A DNA stretch of 64,000 nt from Jacaranda mimosifolia (lineage: Eukaryota > Streptophyta > Magnoliopsida > Lamiales > Bignoniaceae), in NCBI GenBank assembly GCA_018894105.1, contig CM032127.1, positions 1,583,001 through 1,647,000 on the forward strand. Direction: 5' to 3'. This document shows positions 22,981 to 35,830 of the stretch, piece by piece (within the stretch, counting starts at the first letter, position 1; every line of letters begins with the position of its first letter). Under the pieces are notes generated by a model that did not search any database, was not told the origin of the DNA, and was given only the letters and a program-made list of their open reading frames with translations. Both the position numbers and the translations under genes were made by a program.

Positions 22981-24815
22981 TTCAAATCTGGTAGAAGCAA
23001 AATAAATTCACATTCTCTCGCTCTTTAGCACACACAAGCAGGATTACTTTCTCTTGAGCTCCTTAATCATTCGAGTAAATTATATTCGTAAATTTTTGGT
23101 CTATCTGCGCTACTATGTGTGAGCTGGAGATGACTAGAAGAGTCGTTGGGTAAATTTAAATGCATACGGTTTGGAACTGATGGGGGGAAATTTACAGGGG
23201 GCTCGGTTTTATTTCTAGTTACATTTTTTAACATTAAAAAGTTGGTTATGTAATGAAAATAAAAATTGTAATGTATTTGGATGAAATGTTAAAAAATAAT
23301 AATTAGAATAATATAGAATTGAAAAGTGAGTTGATTTATATTTTCTTATATTTAAAAATATTTATTTTTTAATATATATGTATTTTATTAATTTTAAAAT
23401 GATAGTTGATATTTTATGTCAAATTAAATTTGAATTTGATTGATATTATACTAGAATGATAAAGTAGATTTAAAAAGAATTTTGTGAAGAAAAAGTATAT
23501 TTTTTCTAAAAAAAATTATGAGAAAGTGATAATTTTCAATTTTTATTCGTAAATGAAAATGAGAATGGATTTGGGAAACGAAAACAAATGGGCATTAGCT
23601 GTTTTTTACTAACAACTATGCATGATTGCACTTTCTTTTCTTTTTTTAATTAGATAAAAAGCAGAAGAGAGCGATCAGCGTAGCAACTCAACTTGATCGT
23701 ATTCATAGAAATTCCCGTCATTATAAAATATTCAATTTGAGTCACAAGTACTATCCAAAGAATGACTCCATCACCACAATCCCACCCAATCGCTAGATAT
23801 TTGAGGCCTGCATGATTGCACATTCAATATTGTTGATTTAGCCTCTTTTCAAAGTGCATGCCATGCATTATATTATGTGGAGTATATGATATTTATTTAA
23901 GGCGAAGTCAAATATTATGTTTTGAAACAATTAAATATATATCTAAATATCTATATAATAATATTAAAATTTGTCACATATTAAAAATATTAATTTTTTT
24001 GAGATAATTTATAAATATTTTTTTTTACTTCCATCCGACAATATCTACTTTTATAAAGACAAAATCTCCCACATTTTCGAATAGGATAATATCATTAAAT
24101 TAATTTTCATGTCCATAGATGAATTTGAACACCATCGCATATCACAATTATAAAAACAATAGTCACGTGACTTTTCTCAAATCCTTCAGCTAGAAATTTC
24201 TAATAATATTGAATTTATCCTAATGGATGAGTAATTGAGAACTCTATGATACTTCTATAAGGATAAAACTCTCCACTTCCATCATTCGCTTGACAAGATA
24301 ATATCTCACGAAATTGATTCTATTTGATAATGTATTTGGGATCATTTGTCCTTGGCATGCCCCCATCCCACACACTTCGGGCTTACGGGATGAGTTTGGT
24401 CAAAACCTATTAAAGCTCTCGACCAGTTGTTTGCTTTGATATGTCAATTAAGCGATCTATTGTTGTAGGTATAAACAGTGATTCCTATTCAATAATTACA
24501 ATTTGATATATTATATGGAATGACTTACGCTTATGAAACATCGAGAAAACGAAGTAGAGTAAACAAGGCAACTTTGCTTCATAGTTTACACTCATAATTA
24601 ATGACTTGGCACTTTTTTTTTTTTTCCTCAATTAAATTTATGTTTTCGGTTTTCATTGACAATATTTTCCAAAAGCATATTACCCTTGCAAAATAACACC
24701 AAACAATTCGTACAGCTACATTTTATAATTGGTATGCAGGTCCAGAAAAATTAATAGGAAAAATTTCTTTTTAAAAAAAAGGAGGGGGGAGGGGGGGTAA
24801 GATTGTCCTATCTAG
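22981..24815. other. CBL10-A upstream region and right end of copy A
   Basis: About 22981-23160 is the probable 5' UTR and core promoter of CBL10-A (rich in CTCTCGCTCTTTAGC-type sequence); most of it is missing from copy B. After this come a MITE-like stretch (about 23205-23594, reverse orientation, related to 10333-10756) and AT-rich DNA that aligns with copy B up to about 24815. No gene was seen. Confidence 0.5.
23205..23594. mobile_element. MITE-like element upstream of CBL10-A
   Basis: The right end reads AACGAAAACAAATGGGC, whose reverse complement GCCCATTTGTTTTCGTT matches the GCCATTTGTTTTCATTTT start of the KEA intron element near 61210. The interior ATTTGAATTTGATTGATATT and AGAATGATAAAGTAGATTT are the reverse of motifs shared with 10333-10756. 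It is also present in copy B (about 40600-40945), so it is older than the duplication. Confidence 0.5.
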
Positions 24816-26835
24816 GAGTCGAGCCGACTTAACTTGACTTAGTTCGATAAAGCTCAAATTGACAAATGAGTTATTAAAAACTTCGCCTTTGATTGCTTGT
24901 GGGAAGAAATCTCATTTCTCCGTTTGTGAGGCAAGAAAAAATTGAAAACATATGTTTGAAATTTGAATGCGGGTGATCTCATGTCTCATGGGATAAGTGG
25001 AAAATTTTGACTCAACCTCTATTCTCTTTCCTCCTGTGTGTCTATATCTAATGTCACCTGACTTCTCTTTCCCCACGCTGGCCCACTTTTCACTTCTATC
25101 TTCTTTGTCTGTCTTGCACACCTAATTCCTCTTTCCTTTTTGTTTGTTTGCCTTATTTTTTGATTGTTTGTTTTTTTTTTCTTTTCTTATTTTTTTATGC
25201 TTTTGTCAATATTAGTCTATTACTTTAAGTTTTTTCTTGGGGCATTTATTAAAAAGTACCAAATGCACTTTTTAATTTAGTGATCAGTTCCTACTTTATT
25301 TTTATTAAAACAAACTCCCTAGTTTTGTTAAATTTTTAGAGAGTACTCCCTACTCACTTGATTTGATAAAAATGCCCTTAAGTATCATATTTTTCATATA
25401 TTTTTTCTCACTTCTTCTCCAATCGAATAAGCAAACAATAAACTCTATCATACACTCATTACCAGAAACAGAAAGAACAGAAAAAATGCAACAAGCTGCA
25501 CGGCGAGAGCCAAAAACCACCAACCCGACAGCTGCATTGTCTTCTTCTCTTTTTATTTTCATCATTTTCGGGTTTCATCTTCTTCTCAGTTTCTTCCCAG
25601 TTGCTTCTGAGTTTCTTATATTTTTCCAACAATGTCAACCAGTAGTGAAACAAGTGTGCTCAATCAAGTGTTGGGGAGTTGCCGCTACAAAGATCAGCTC
25701 CATATAATGTCAATTAAGGATAGTATAACTTTAATGGATATGTACATTAATCTCGCAAGAAAATAGAGTGAAATCAAAACAGAGCACTTCAGTTTGCAAT
25801 ATATAGCTTCACATCAAAGATTGTACGTGAGTTTAACTTATGACGATGATGTCATGAATATGGTCTTACTGCATTTGACATTGAAGATGAACATTGTTGA
25901 CATCTTGGTAAACCGAAAGGATGAATCAAGCAGCAGAGAAAAGAAGAGCAGTGATGTTTTAAGGTAATACTTCTACAAAATCTCAATTGTACTACAGCTT
26001 GTAAAGTTTTGTACTTGAAGTGTTCTGAAATTGCACTCTGTTTATTTGAAAATCTTTTTGTACTTGGAGCGTTCTAAATTATACTTCATTGCAGTTAACA
26101 TTGTACATCATCTCACAAAAATTATACTTTATTATGTAAGTTTTATACTTCAAGTGTTCTATTAAATGATTATCTAAAACTGTACTGTAACTTGTAGAGG
26201 TTTATACTTGAAGTGTTCCAAATTGTACGTAATCTATACAAAATTATACTTTCTGTTTTCTGAAATTATTCATTTAACCAAAACTATACTGAAGTTGCCA
26301 GGGTTTTATACTTCAATTGTTCGAAAATTGTACTTCATTTCACACAAATTTGTACTCCAGTTATCTGAAATTGTACTTCATTTTACTAAAATGGTACTCT
26401 ATTATTTAAGTTTTATACTCTATTATTTCACTAAATTTGTACTCAAGTTATCTGAAATTATACTTCATTTCACTAAAATTTCTACTATTTGATTATCCAA
26501 AGTTATACTGCTATTGCTAACGGTTTATACCTAAAGTGTTCAAAAACTTTACTTCTTTTTATTTAAAATTGTACTTCAACCTTTTGAGATTATACTTTAT
26601 TTTACACTATTTTTACTTATTTATTGAAGGTCTACATTTTAAGGGTTATATATACCGATTATCCGAAATACACTGCAGTTGCTAGGGCTTTATACTTCAA
26701 GAGATTGAAATTGTACTTCACTCTATCTAAAATTATACATTTATTTCATGAAATTATATTTTCTTCTGTACTTCATTTTACATAAACCTATACTCTTTTC
26801 ATTGAAGTTCTATACTTCAAGTATTTTAAAATTGT
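24816..26835. other. Spacer between the two duplicated copies
   Basis: About 2 kb with no counterpart in either copy. It includes CT-rich DNA, sequence such as AAAAGTACCAAATGCACTTTT and GATAAAAATGCCCTTA (25250-25380) that looks like a transposon end, a 44-codon reading frame at 25632-25766 without recognisable homology, and the degenerate array at about 25960-26835. It may be the remnant of a larger mobile element that sat between the copies. No real gene was seen. Confidence 0.5.
25960..26835. repeat. Degenerate tandem-repeat array (TATACTTCAAGTGTTC / TTGTACTTCATTT motifs)
   Basis: Variants of TTATACTTCAAGTGTTC recur near 26145, 26200, 26305, 26525, 26690 and 26810, interleaved with AAATTGTACTTCATTTCAC and AAATTATACTT. 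Spacing is irregular, so it is an old, diverged array. Its right edge stops where copy B begins. The apparent 94-codon frame inside it is only translated repeat. Confidence 0.75.
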
Positions 26836-27775
26836 ACAATAATGTATATCACAATCTTCACTATCAAATGTTACATTAAATTATTTAATTTCTTCTTATC
26901 TTCAGAATTACAATAGCCCATATGTAAACTAAATTCCATATCAAATATGTGGTTCGATCCAAAGTGTGAAGTCTGCCAATGTTAACAAATCCCATTCTAA
27001 AATTCAGCAAGATTTATGGGCGGGATGAGGATTTTTAATTACAATTATAACTTTACTGTTGGAAGATTCAAGAGGACATTTGTGATTTCAAATTGGTAGC
27101 TTTTTCATCTAAAGGATATTTTGATCATTTTCTGACCATCCCATTAATCTCGTCCACATATAAGCATTGCATTAAAACATCATTTTTCATCCTTCACTTC
27201 ATTTGGGAAAAAAAAAAATGAAAGAAAAAAGCTGAACATCCTTCCCTCTACACCATGTTCAGATTTTCATGTTCAACCTTGAATATATCAGACACCTGAA
27301 CAACCCGCGCAAGTACGGGTTCCATTAGCATAGTACTATCAAGTGCCGAGTAAAGTTCACAAAAGCTGGTATTGATCCACACCTAAATCGAAGAGCACAC
27401 AATTAACAAATATTTATGACAAATGCATAGAGAAAATTTAAATTTAGGACTCAACATACCAAACCACATGGGAGTGAACTAATCCAAGTCCTTATTATCA
27501 TTATAATTTTCATCCTATCATTCTACATCCTATTGAAAAAATAAATTGACCCTTAACACAAAATTTACTTACAACAATATTTTATTCAAGTGGGTTTTGA
27601 AGGAAAGTGCAATGAAAAATATTTATGAAACAAAAGATTTGAAATGTATTTAAAATGCATACTTTTCTTTCCCTTTTTTGGGCAAAAAATGTGATAGAAT
27701 TTAGCCTTTTAATACATTTTTTCATTTTTCTTTAAATAGGCACTGATCTTGAGAAAGTGTTAGCCCAATAAATAA

Positions 27776-28007
27776 GGGCTTGTTCTCCTATGTTTTCTCA
27801 AAAAGATTTCCAATCCCCCAAAAAATTTCAAAATGAAAGGCGCATTCTCCAATTTTTTCCACAAAAAACTCAAATTTTATACCTAAAAAATCCCTATCAA
27901 TTCATTCAAAAAACCCTACACCCTAAAAATCACACCTACTTCCTCTCTTTTCTCACTCTACCTTTCACATCACTCATTCATTTATCACTCTCTTATTTCA
28001 CTCATTC

Positions 28008-28038
<31 letters not shown>

Positions 28039-29383
28039 CATACATACATGTATATATATAAATATTAAAATTTTACTAGGTAAAAAAATTCTAAAACTTA
28101 TGTTTATGAATTTAATTAAATTAATTATCAAAAAATGAATTAAATTTAATTAAATATTATTTATGTTATTACTAAATAATTTATTTATTAAATAACATAT
28201 TAAATTAATTAAATTTACTTATTAATTAAATAATGTATTAGTTATATTTAATATTTAATGTATTAATTAAAATTATACTTATTCATTTATAAATAACTTA
28301 AGATGTTTTAATTTGATATAATAAATAAATTAATCTTCTTCAAAAAATATTCTTCATTAAATATTAATCTTCACATTTATTTAAAATTATAATAAAAAAT
28401 TTGATTATAGGGTGATACTTATGTAATAATCTATTAAATTAAATTAATATTGATATGTTTAAAGTAATTGTTAAGAGAATTAATTAAATTTAAGTAAAAT
28501 TATTTGATTATTACTAAGTAATTTATTTAATAAATAACGTATTAATTAAATAATGTGCTAAAATAATTAAATAATTTATTAAATTAATTAAATTAATTCA
28601 TTTAAATAACTTATTATTTATATATTAATTATATTTCATATTTTTACTTATAATTAGATATTATGTTTATTTATTTAATAAATAATTTAAGATTATGTAA
28701 TTTCATATAATATAATTTTTTTTTTAATTTGGTGAATTGTTATTAAGTCTTATATATATATTATTAAAAAATTATTTATTTTAATAAATAACCAAGTTTT
28801 ATTTATACATAAATTGTAAGTAATAAATAGTTAAATAATTATATTTTAATTAATAAATAGTAATTAGTTTATAATTAATGTATAATTAAATCTTTTTAGA
28901 AGTCGATATTAACAATTATGATATAGGCTAAATTTTTTATAATTAAAATATAATTATGATTTCATGAATGATTAATATTTATTAATATAACCAAATAATA
29001 CATCATTTACTAATATTAAATTTATAAAAATATAAATTTCAAAATAAATAACCAATTAAATTAATTACACTCATATTTAAATCATTACAAATATATATAT
29101 ATACATACACACATCATCCAACTATAAAAATACATACATATAATACATAAAAAAAAAAATCACTTTCATCCTACAAAACCAACAAAAAAGCAACTGATTT
29201 GACATTTACAGTAAAATTTGTCTCTCCTCAAAACATAAAAAACAAACAATTCATTTTCAAATCATTTTTCATATTTTCCCAAAACAAAAAGAAACACATG
29301 GTACATTCTTCAAATTTCCTCCCAAAAATTCATTCCCCCAAAAAATTTTCTAGAAAATAGCCAAAACATAGAACAACAAGCCC
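27776..29383. mobile_element. 1.6-kb non-autonomous PIF/Harbinger-like element, copy B only
   Basis: The inverted ends are GGGCTTGTTCTCCTATGTTTT and AAAACATAGAACAACAAGCCC, flanked by TAA on both sides (27773-27775 and 29384-29386). Copy A has the undisturbed site with a single TAA at about 12462-12464. The interior is extremely AT-rich and has no transposase reading frame. Near the right end it shares motifs (CCAACAAAAAAGCAACTGATTT, ACAGTAAAATTTG) with the 7971-8287 family, and its ends resemble those of 56364-56764. Confidence 0.88.
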
Positions 29384-29386
29384 TAA

Positions 29387-31241
29387 ACCTTTTCTATATA
29401 TAGCCCAGTTTTAAAAAAATAAAAATAAAAAATTTGCTCAAACCTTTTCACCAATTTCGAACCTTCTTTGGCCACAATTGAAATTTTGAACAAGTATTTT
29501 CACCTAGGTAGAAAGCAGCCACACATCATTAAAAGTTTGGGCCCAGTCTGGTAAGAGAGAGACTGTTTGGGGAGTTTCAGGTGCATGAACCTTTCCTCTT
29601 TCATGTCTTTTTCCATTCAGATGAAGGTTCCAAATTCCAATGTTTTTATCTTTTTTTAAATTTTTCAAAAGAACAACACAAGAAACAACAGTAACAAAAT
29701 AAAAAAATCTACCTTTTTTCTTTCTTTGTCAAGCCTGAGGATACCAATATAATCAGATAGCATTTGATCGTTCCTTTCCCATTTCCACAATATGGGTTGT
29801 CAAGTTTCTGCAAGATTATGGAGGTATATCAACTTCTGTAATTTCTCTATTCTTTTTCTTATTGAGTCTGTTACTTGAATTGCTGATTTTACTTCAGTTC
29901 TTCATCTTCGTTCTTCAATGCAGTTTTCTTTAGTGCAGTTAGAGTTTTCTGTGTGTTTCTTTTTATGGGTTTAGAGCCTTGTTTGCTGATTGTGAGTGAT
30001 AGTGAGTGTAGAGTCTGGAGTTGTCAAAATTGCATTTTTCTTATCACTTTGGTAGCTGAAAGTTGAGTGGGTTTTTGTGTGTTAGTGTTAATGAAATGTT
30101 TGTGGTTCTCATTTTTATTTGTTTTCTTGGTTTAAACTTCTAAGTATTTTACATTAGCATGATTCTCTGTGATCCTAATCCAGAAGGGCCTTGTTTCTGG
30201 AAAAAGATAAGATATAATAATAATTTTGAGATGTAAAATTTCTGCTATTGTAATCTACAAGGTCTTTATCCTAGAAAGTAATAAGATCACATTAAATAAT
30301 CTTTTTCCTCATAAAAAAGAAGACCTTTGGACTTTTTAATTCAATGTTCTGTATGCATGCTGAAGCAATTGGAATAAGTACTCTGTGGGATGACCTTTTG
30401 TTGTTGGTATCTAGGCCACAGGTGCAACACAATGTTAGAGATGTAAGGTTAATCCTTTGGAAGCATGTAAATTAGCTTACGGTTTATGCGTGGTTCTTCT
30501 TCGAAGATATATTGTATGTGGTCTGCGAAAGTTGCTTATGTTGGAAGGTTAGTGAGCTTAGTAGAACTGGAAACATTTTAGATGTTTTTTACAGCGAATA
30601 CTGAAGTAGGGGAGCTTCTTATTGATCGTTAATATGGATGTTTTCTGTGTAAAAGCTGTATAGTCCTTCTGATCCAATGCTACTTGATCGCACATATTTG
30701 TTGAATGATGGCTTTCAGAGCAAATGAGGTGTGTCTAGAGATACTTATTACAGTATTTTTCATTTGTTCTGGGTAATAAGGAATGACAAACGCGAGATGA
30801 ATTTTCAATGCATGCAATATCCTTGCATTTACCTGGAACTTCAATCATGGTATTTGTTTGACTACTATGTTAGAGAAAAAGGTTATATTCTCTGTCCTTA
30901 TTTTGATGGATCAGGACACATATGGGGATGTGCAGTTATTGTGAATGTTGCACTAGCGATATGTGATTCTTGTGCTTCATTTGACTCTGCAATAATATAT
31001 ATGGCTACCTAGTTTATCCAGATTTACCTTTCTTTCACCTCATAATGGTATCTTATGTCGCCTTTTCTCTTGTTCTCTCTTCATTTCCAAATTCTAAGTG
31101 TTCTTCCTTATAACGATGTAGATCTTTCATTTCGGTAGCAACAGAACTGATGTGCTTATGTTAGTTCCTAATATGAACACTACAGTGGACAATGTTGTCT
31201 GATGAGCGAATAATCAGGATTGCAAGAACGTATTTAGCTAT
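29387..31241 (+). other. Upstream/leader region of RTE1-like copy B
   Basis: Aligns with 12465-14238 of copy A with point changes and small indels (for example about 40 bp extra near 30575-30625). It includes the second version of the small shared frame at 30731-31012. The Harbinger-like insert lies about 1.9 kb before the start codon. No promoter element is assigned. Confidence 0.4.
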
Positions 31242-32652
31242 ATGCAATCGAGAAAACTTTCTCTGATGGAGTGTGAACTTGTGAACATAGCTGAAAGCAA
31301 AAGCTTCGAGGGAAGTATTCTGCGTGAACTCTGGCCGCTAGATGAGGTGGATCCACAAAAGGCTAAATTCCCATGCTGTGTAGTGTGGGCACCTTTGCCT
31401 GTGGTCTCATGGTTGGCACCTTTCATAGGGCAGGTTGGCATATGCAGGGAGGGTGGTGCAATTCTAGATTTCTCTGGCTCCAACATCGTTAAAGTGGATG
31501 ATTTTACATTTGGTCCTGTTGCAAAGTACCTTCAGTTAGATAGAAAGCAGGTATTTCTTCTCCCCTCGCTCTCTTTATCTTCCTATTGGTTCTCATGTTT
31601 GGCATGCGTGTAATGTTCATATGCTCTATGCGCATGGGCCGAGGAAGGTTAGGCATGCACTTGGTAACCTAATTTGCGCGTGCTTGCATGGGATCCTTCA
31701 AAAGAACTCAACTATGTGAGTAGATCAAAAGAAAATATGGCCACTCTATATCAAGTATAGTATTATCTCATTTTCTATTTTCGATGGTCCGATTATTCCT
31801 TTTGTAGCAAAACGTATTAGGGTTAGATACGATTACCTTTGATATCCTCTCAAAACTATTTAGGTAAGATTTGCTGTGCATGTTGAATAATTTCAGTTTA
31901 GATCCTTTATTTCAAAATCATGTTTCATTTGTCTATTTCATTTCATCGAATATTTGTCAAGTGCATCTAATCCATAATCAATTTCAATAGTTTGTGGCAT
32001 ATATATTCAATAAAGTGGAACAAAAGATACAGCATAAATTGGAATAGTGCATTCAAACTGCTTTGATCACTTGGATCCTCTATTTTCAAATTATGTTTCA
32101 TCGTGTGTTCCTTATTGTACAAGTATATCTAATTCACAATTAATTTTTTTATGAGAAAATATTCTGGCACATGGTGTGAACTATACAAGAAGCTGATATA
32201 GCTTATATGGTGTGATTTTAATATGCCAGTGCTGTTTCCCTCCAACCCTTGCTGGGCATACATGCAAGCATCACTCTATGCATGCTGACTATGGGACGGC
32301 GATTACTTGGGATGATGCAATACAGTCAAGTTCACGCCAATACGAGCACAAATCTTACAACCTCTTCACATGCAACTGCCACTCATTTGTTGCTAATTGC
32401 CTGAATCGGCTGTGCTACGAGGGTTCGATGAATTGGAACATGGTCAATGTTGCTGCTCTTATACTATTCAAGGGGAAGTGGGTTGATGGTGTTTCTGTCT
32501 TAAGATCATTTATGCCTTTTGTGGTGGTTATCTGCTTCGGTGTTTCCATGGTTGGATGGCCGTTTATAATTGGATTAATGTTGTTCTCGTTCCTCCTTAT
32601 TGGATGGTTTCTGCTGGGCACTTACTGCTTTAAAAACTTGTTAAGTTGCTAG
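31242..32652 (+). CDS. RTE1-like protein, copy B
   Basis: Exons 31242-31550 and 32230-32652, exactly the same lengths as copy A (309 and 423 nt), 243 residues. It differs from copy A at 13 positions by manual count; most are conservative or lie in the hydrophobic tail (for example VVVICFGVSMVGW for VVVTCFGVFMVGW). KFPCCVVWAPLPVV, AGHTCK and FTCNCHSFVANCLNRLCY are unchanged. The frame is intact and splice sites are canonical (CAG|GTATTT and CCAG|TGC), so this copy is probably functional. Membership of the ethylene-receptor regulator family is as for copy A. Confidence 0.93.
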
Positions 32653-33150
32653 ATTTGAGATCTTTATGTTTCATGGCAACTGAACTGTTTTTGATGAAAA
32701 TGATCTTTGTAACATATAGACATCCAATGCTGGCAATTGTATAGTTTAAATTTTGAGCAACATAGTTATTGCAACCTCAACAAGAACAAATATTGACTGC
32801 AGCACAACTGAAAGATAGAAAAATGTAAAGGACTGCAGCTGGAACTTGTCATGTTTACAAGACACAAATATGATATCATGAGACAAATGCAAAACTCAAC
32901 AAATCAATTGACATCACTGAACGCACAACACAGCTGACTTAAAACTTCAGCAGTTTATATCAATAACATCAACTGTCAGTCTGTTACAGCTTCTTGGAGG
33001 ATGGAGTACATTATTGTCATAGGAGTTCAAACTTATCAGAGCCAAATTTCTAACCCGGACTTGACATCCCATTGCCCATGTTACGTTAATTCATTATTTC
33101 AGTTGCATCAGTTGGGATAAAAATAGATTGTCATCCCGAATAACTTCACC
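32653..33150. other. Convergent intergenic region, copy B
   Basis: Counterpart of 15652-16195, holding the 3' UTRs of the RTE1-like gene and the unknown gene. It has the single-unit state of the 56-bp repeat. Nothing else was seen. Confidence 0.5.
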
Positions 33151-35088
33151 TCAAGCTCCATACTTTGGGGCCTTCCAAAGCTTGAATGCTACTTCATGTA
33201 AGAACCTGTCAGCTGGTATAACAAGGTTTCCACCATTCTGCATTATACCAGATTCAAATGTTAGTTCAAAGCTGAAAACAATCATATACAATTTTTACTA
33301 ATTAAAGAACCAACAAAATGGGTATTAACATTGTTTCCTTAAACAAGCTTCCTAAAGTTATTGGCCCAACAAAGAAACAAGAAGATGGGAGCTTTCCCCA
33401 TTTTAACAAAGCAGTTCTGATTATATAGCATTTACCTAAGGCTTATGGACTTGATTTGTTCAATGTTTTTTTCAGAAATAAAATCATAGTGCAAATACAA
33501 TACTTAGGAAAGAGAACGCCAGCAACCCCAGTTGGTCGAAACTATCATAGAGAAATTAACTATTGCGCACTACCAATACTTTAACTTACAATTTAGATCT
33601 AATTCATGAAACTATTAAAATAGTACAGAGCTATCATATTAGCTAATCAAGTCAAAGCTTACCTCGATAAAATCTGTAAAAGAAAATGATCCCACCATAT
33701 CCTTACGAGTCACTGCATTCTGATACTGAGCAAGTAGCATTGGGCAGTGCTGCCTGAAAAAAGATGTCATTAGATAGATCCATAAGCATAGATGGTACCA
33801 TAAGACACTCACCAACAACTCACCTAATATTTTCCCTTGGCTTTCCTCCTTTCATCATGTAACTTTGACAAGGAAAAAGCGGTGAAAGTTCACTATTATT
33901 CTTGAATTTAGCATCATAAACTGAGAATTCTTTATGGTCATCCTCTAGGGCAGCCCCATAGCTCAGTATAACAGACGTGTGCAACCGAGAACCAATATCA
34001 CTTTCAGATTGTGCCATATGCGACAAATCTCCAACCAAATGGTTAACAAGTTCAATGCCTTTAAGATCATACATATTCTCGCCAGCTCCAACATGAACGA
34101 ACACTAAATCAAACTGGGTCGTGTCCAAACTCTTCCCATCTTGAAATCAGAGCAATTTCAGCAATCCAGGGGCCAACGACAGCAACTCAGCAAGGGAACG
34201 ACACTTGTCAGACAACTCATTCCAGTGAAACACAGTCAAGCCAATTTTACCTCCAAAAGATTTCAAACTTAGATTATCAGTTATAAGAGCTGCTTTCATT
34301 CCCATGAACCTGAAATTGAATTCAAAACACAACCGAGCCAAAGGGTTAGGTACTTGTTATGTTCTGTTTACAGATACATAACATAAGACCATTTGACCAG
34401 GAGAAAAAAATGTAATGAGATACCTCTCTGCTATAGTTGGCAATGCACAATTTTCTTGAGACTTATCCTCGACAAACTCTTTCACGCCCTGAACGGACAC
34501 TACGGAGCTGTTAGATTTTCCAAGTTTTGATCCACAAAATTATCAAAATGACAGGTAAAAACTCAAAACATTAAATGAATCGTTATGATAATCAGTACCC
34601 AGTTGAGATGCACTTCATTTGCATCCATCAGCTCCGCTAACTCCCTAGTTGTTCTACTTTCCTCATTTTCTGCAATCTAATTTCCAAGTAAATTTGAAGA
34701 AACTATAATGAAAAGACACTTTCTATCCTAGGAATTAATACGAATAATATAATAAAACAGATCGTAAAACTTCAGACAATTATATCGTGTAAGGTGCAAG
34801 GAAAAAATCTAATAACCAAAAAAAAACGAAAGCCCGCTTCAAAGAAAAGAAAATTCTTCACGTTCGTATTAGCCTACACAAAAATTTTGCGCCCACATCT
34901 ACATATATACAAATACATGCAATTAACTAAGGCGAAATATTATTACCTGAAGCAGGGGAACGGGGGAGGGCTAAGAAACCACAGGAGGCCCGAGAAGCGA
35001 AGGAATGGAGGTGGGTTTGGGCCGGGTCGATGAATCGGGCTAACCCATCTCCGTACAATACAAGTGCCCTGCTCGGCTTGTCTGCCAT
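33151..35088 (-). pseudogene. Unknown conserved plant gene, copy B, with in-frame nonsense codon
   Basis: Same six exons as copy A: 35088-34947, 34669-34599, 34488-34424, 34309-33824, 33753-33663 and 33237-33151. All splice sites and phases are kept; exon 4 is 9 nt longer than in A (three extra codons, giving SLAELLSLAPG). In exon 4 the LLGFQEGK of copy A has become LL-stop-FQDGK: a TGA at 34149-34147 (codon 147) replaces the Gly codon. The frame is open again after it to the normal stop. A product of 146 residues would lack the FVHVGAGE and FPCQSYMMKGGKPREN parts. This looks like early pseudogene decay. A sequencing error is possible, since only one base pair decides it. Confidence 0.85.
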
Positions 35089-35316
35089 GGATGTATAGTG
35101 TGAGACAGAATTGGGAAATTCGACGCAGGTGAGAGACGACACAAGTAAATCTGTGCTATTGTACGAGGCAGCGTAATTAGTATGCGATGAAGAGCTGCAC
35201 TTGCACGCAAGAAAGAATAAAATTATAATTCAGTAATTTGTTTTATGATTATATTTTATTTTCTTTTAGGTTCGTCACCCGATAAATTGCATCACTAAAG
35301 CAGAGGAGTTACTTAG

Positions 35317-35650
35317 GGAATGATTGGTTATGTTTGTTGTTTAATTTTATTACTTGTTTATTATGAGTTTTGAGAGAATAAATTATTAAAAAATATAAAA
35401 ATTATTTTTTTGTATGTTTGTTTATGTTTTGGAGAGATATTTTTTATTGTAACGGTCAAATTAATATTTTTTTGTTGGGTTTTTGAGGGTGATAATGGAA
35501 TTAAGTGATTATTTTAATGTTAAAATAATAATAAAATAATATATATATATATATATATTAGAAAATGCACATTTTGAAGGAAAAATGAGAATATATTTAG
35601 TTATATTTCCCCAAAATAATATTATTCTGGAGAAATATAACCAAAGAAAG
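35317..35650. mobile_element. MITE of the TTGGTTAT family, copy B only
   Basis: The ends GGGAATGATTGGTTATGTT and AATATAACCAAAGAAAGCC are imperfect inverted repeats. Its reverse complement carries the family core (CCAACAAAAAAATATTAATTTG, then CTCCAAAACATAAACAAACA) found at 7971-8287 and 48534-49146. Copy A runs directly from GAGTTATTTATTTGCTGG at about 18688 without it, so it arrived after the duplication or was lost from A. Confidence 0.7.
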
Positions 35651-35732
35651 CCTATTTATTTCTATGGTTAATCTCCCATGACATGTGGAATTCGAAACTG
35701 TGAGTAGGAGATAAGTAATAGGTTTACAATAT

Positions 35733-35830
35733 TTTTTTTTTTTTTATTTATACATACGCACACATGGCTCAAACTCCTAACCTCTTATATCGTGTGGCAG
35801 ACTTATATCATTGCGTCACAGGCCACTTAA
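35733..35830 (-). mobile_element. tRNA-derived SINE, minus strand, copy B only
   Basis: A poly-T run at the left (about 35732-35745) is the tail of a minus-strand insertion. The reverse complement has a box A-like segment and a degenerate box B (GGTTAGGAGTTTGAG), matching the SINE at 55889-55993. A 21-bp direct repeat with one mismatch flanks it at 35712-35732 and 35831-35851. Copy A has one uninterrupted version of this target at about 18781-18802. Confidence 0.8.

Larger units (their letters stand above)
11505..24815 (+). repeat. Segmental tandem duplication, copy A (RTE1-like, unknown, CBL10)
   Basis: Collinear with 26836-42195 in the same orientation. The left limit is set where TACTATCAAACGTTACATTA here aligns with CACTATCAAATGTTACATTA in B. 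The right limit lies just past the shared GGTCCAGAAAAATTAATAGG stretch. Exon lengths of all three genes agree between copies except for small indels. By manual comparison the two RTE1-like proteins differ at 13 of 243 residues. Introns and intergenic DNA also align, so this is a DNA-level duplication and not retroposition. Confidence 0.95.

Noticed and set aside
26208..26492. 94-codon frame in the spacer
   Set aside because: Its sequence is a translation of the degenerate TTGTACTTCATTT repeats, without homology or a plausible gene context.
27790..28029. 79-codon frame inside the Harbinger-like element
   Set aside because: Composed of A/T-rich low-complexity codons ending in a TA microsatellite; no transposase motif.
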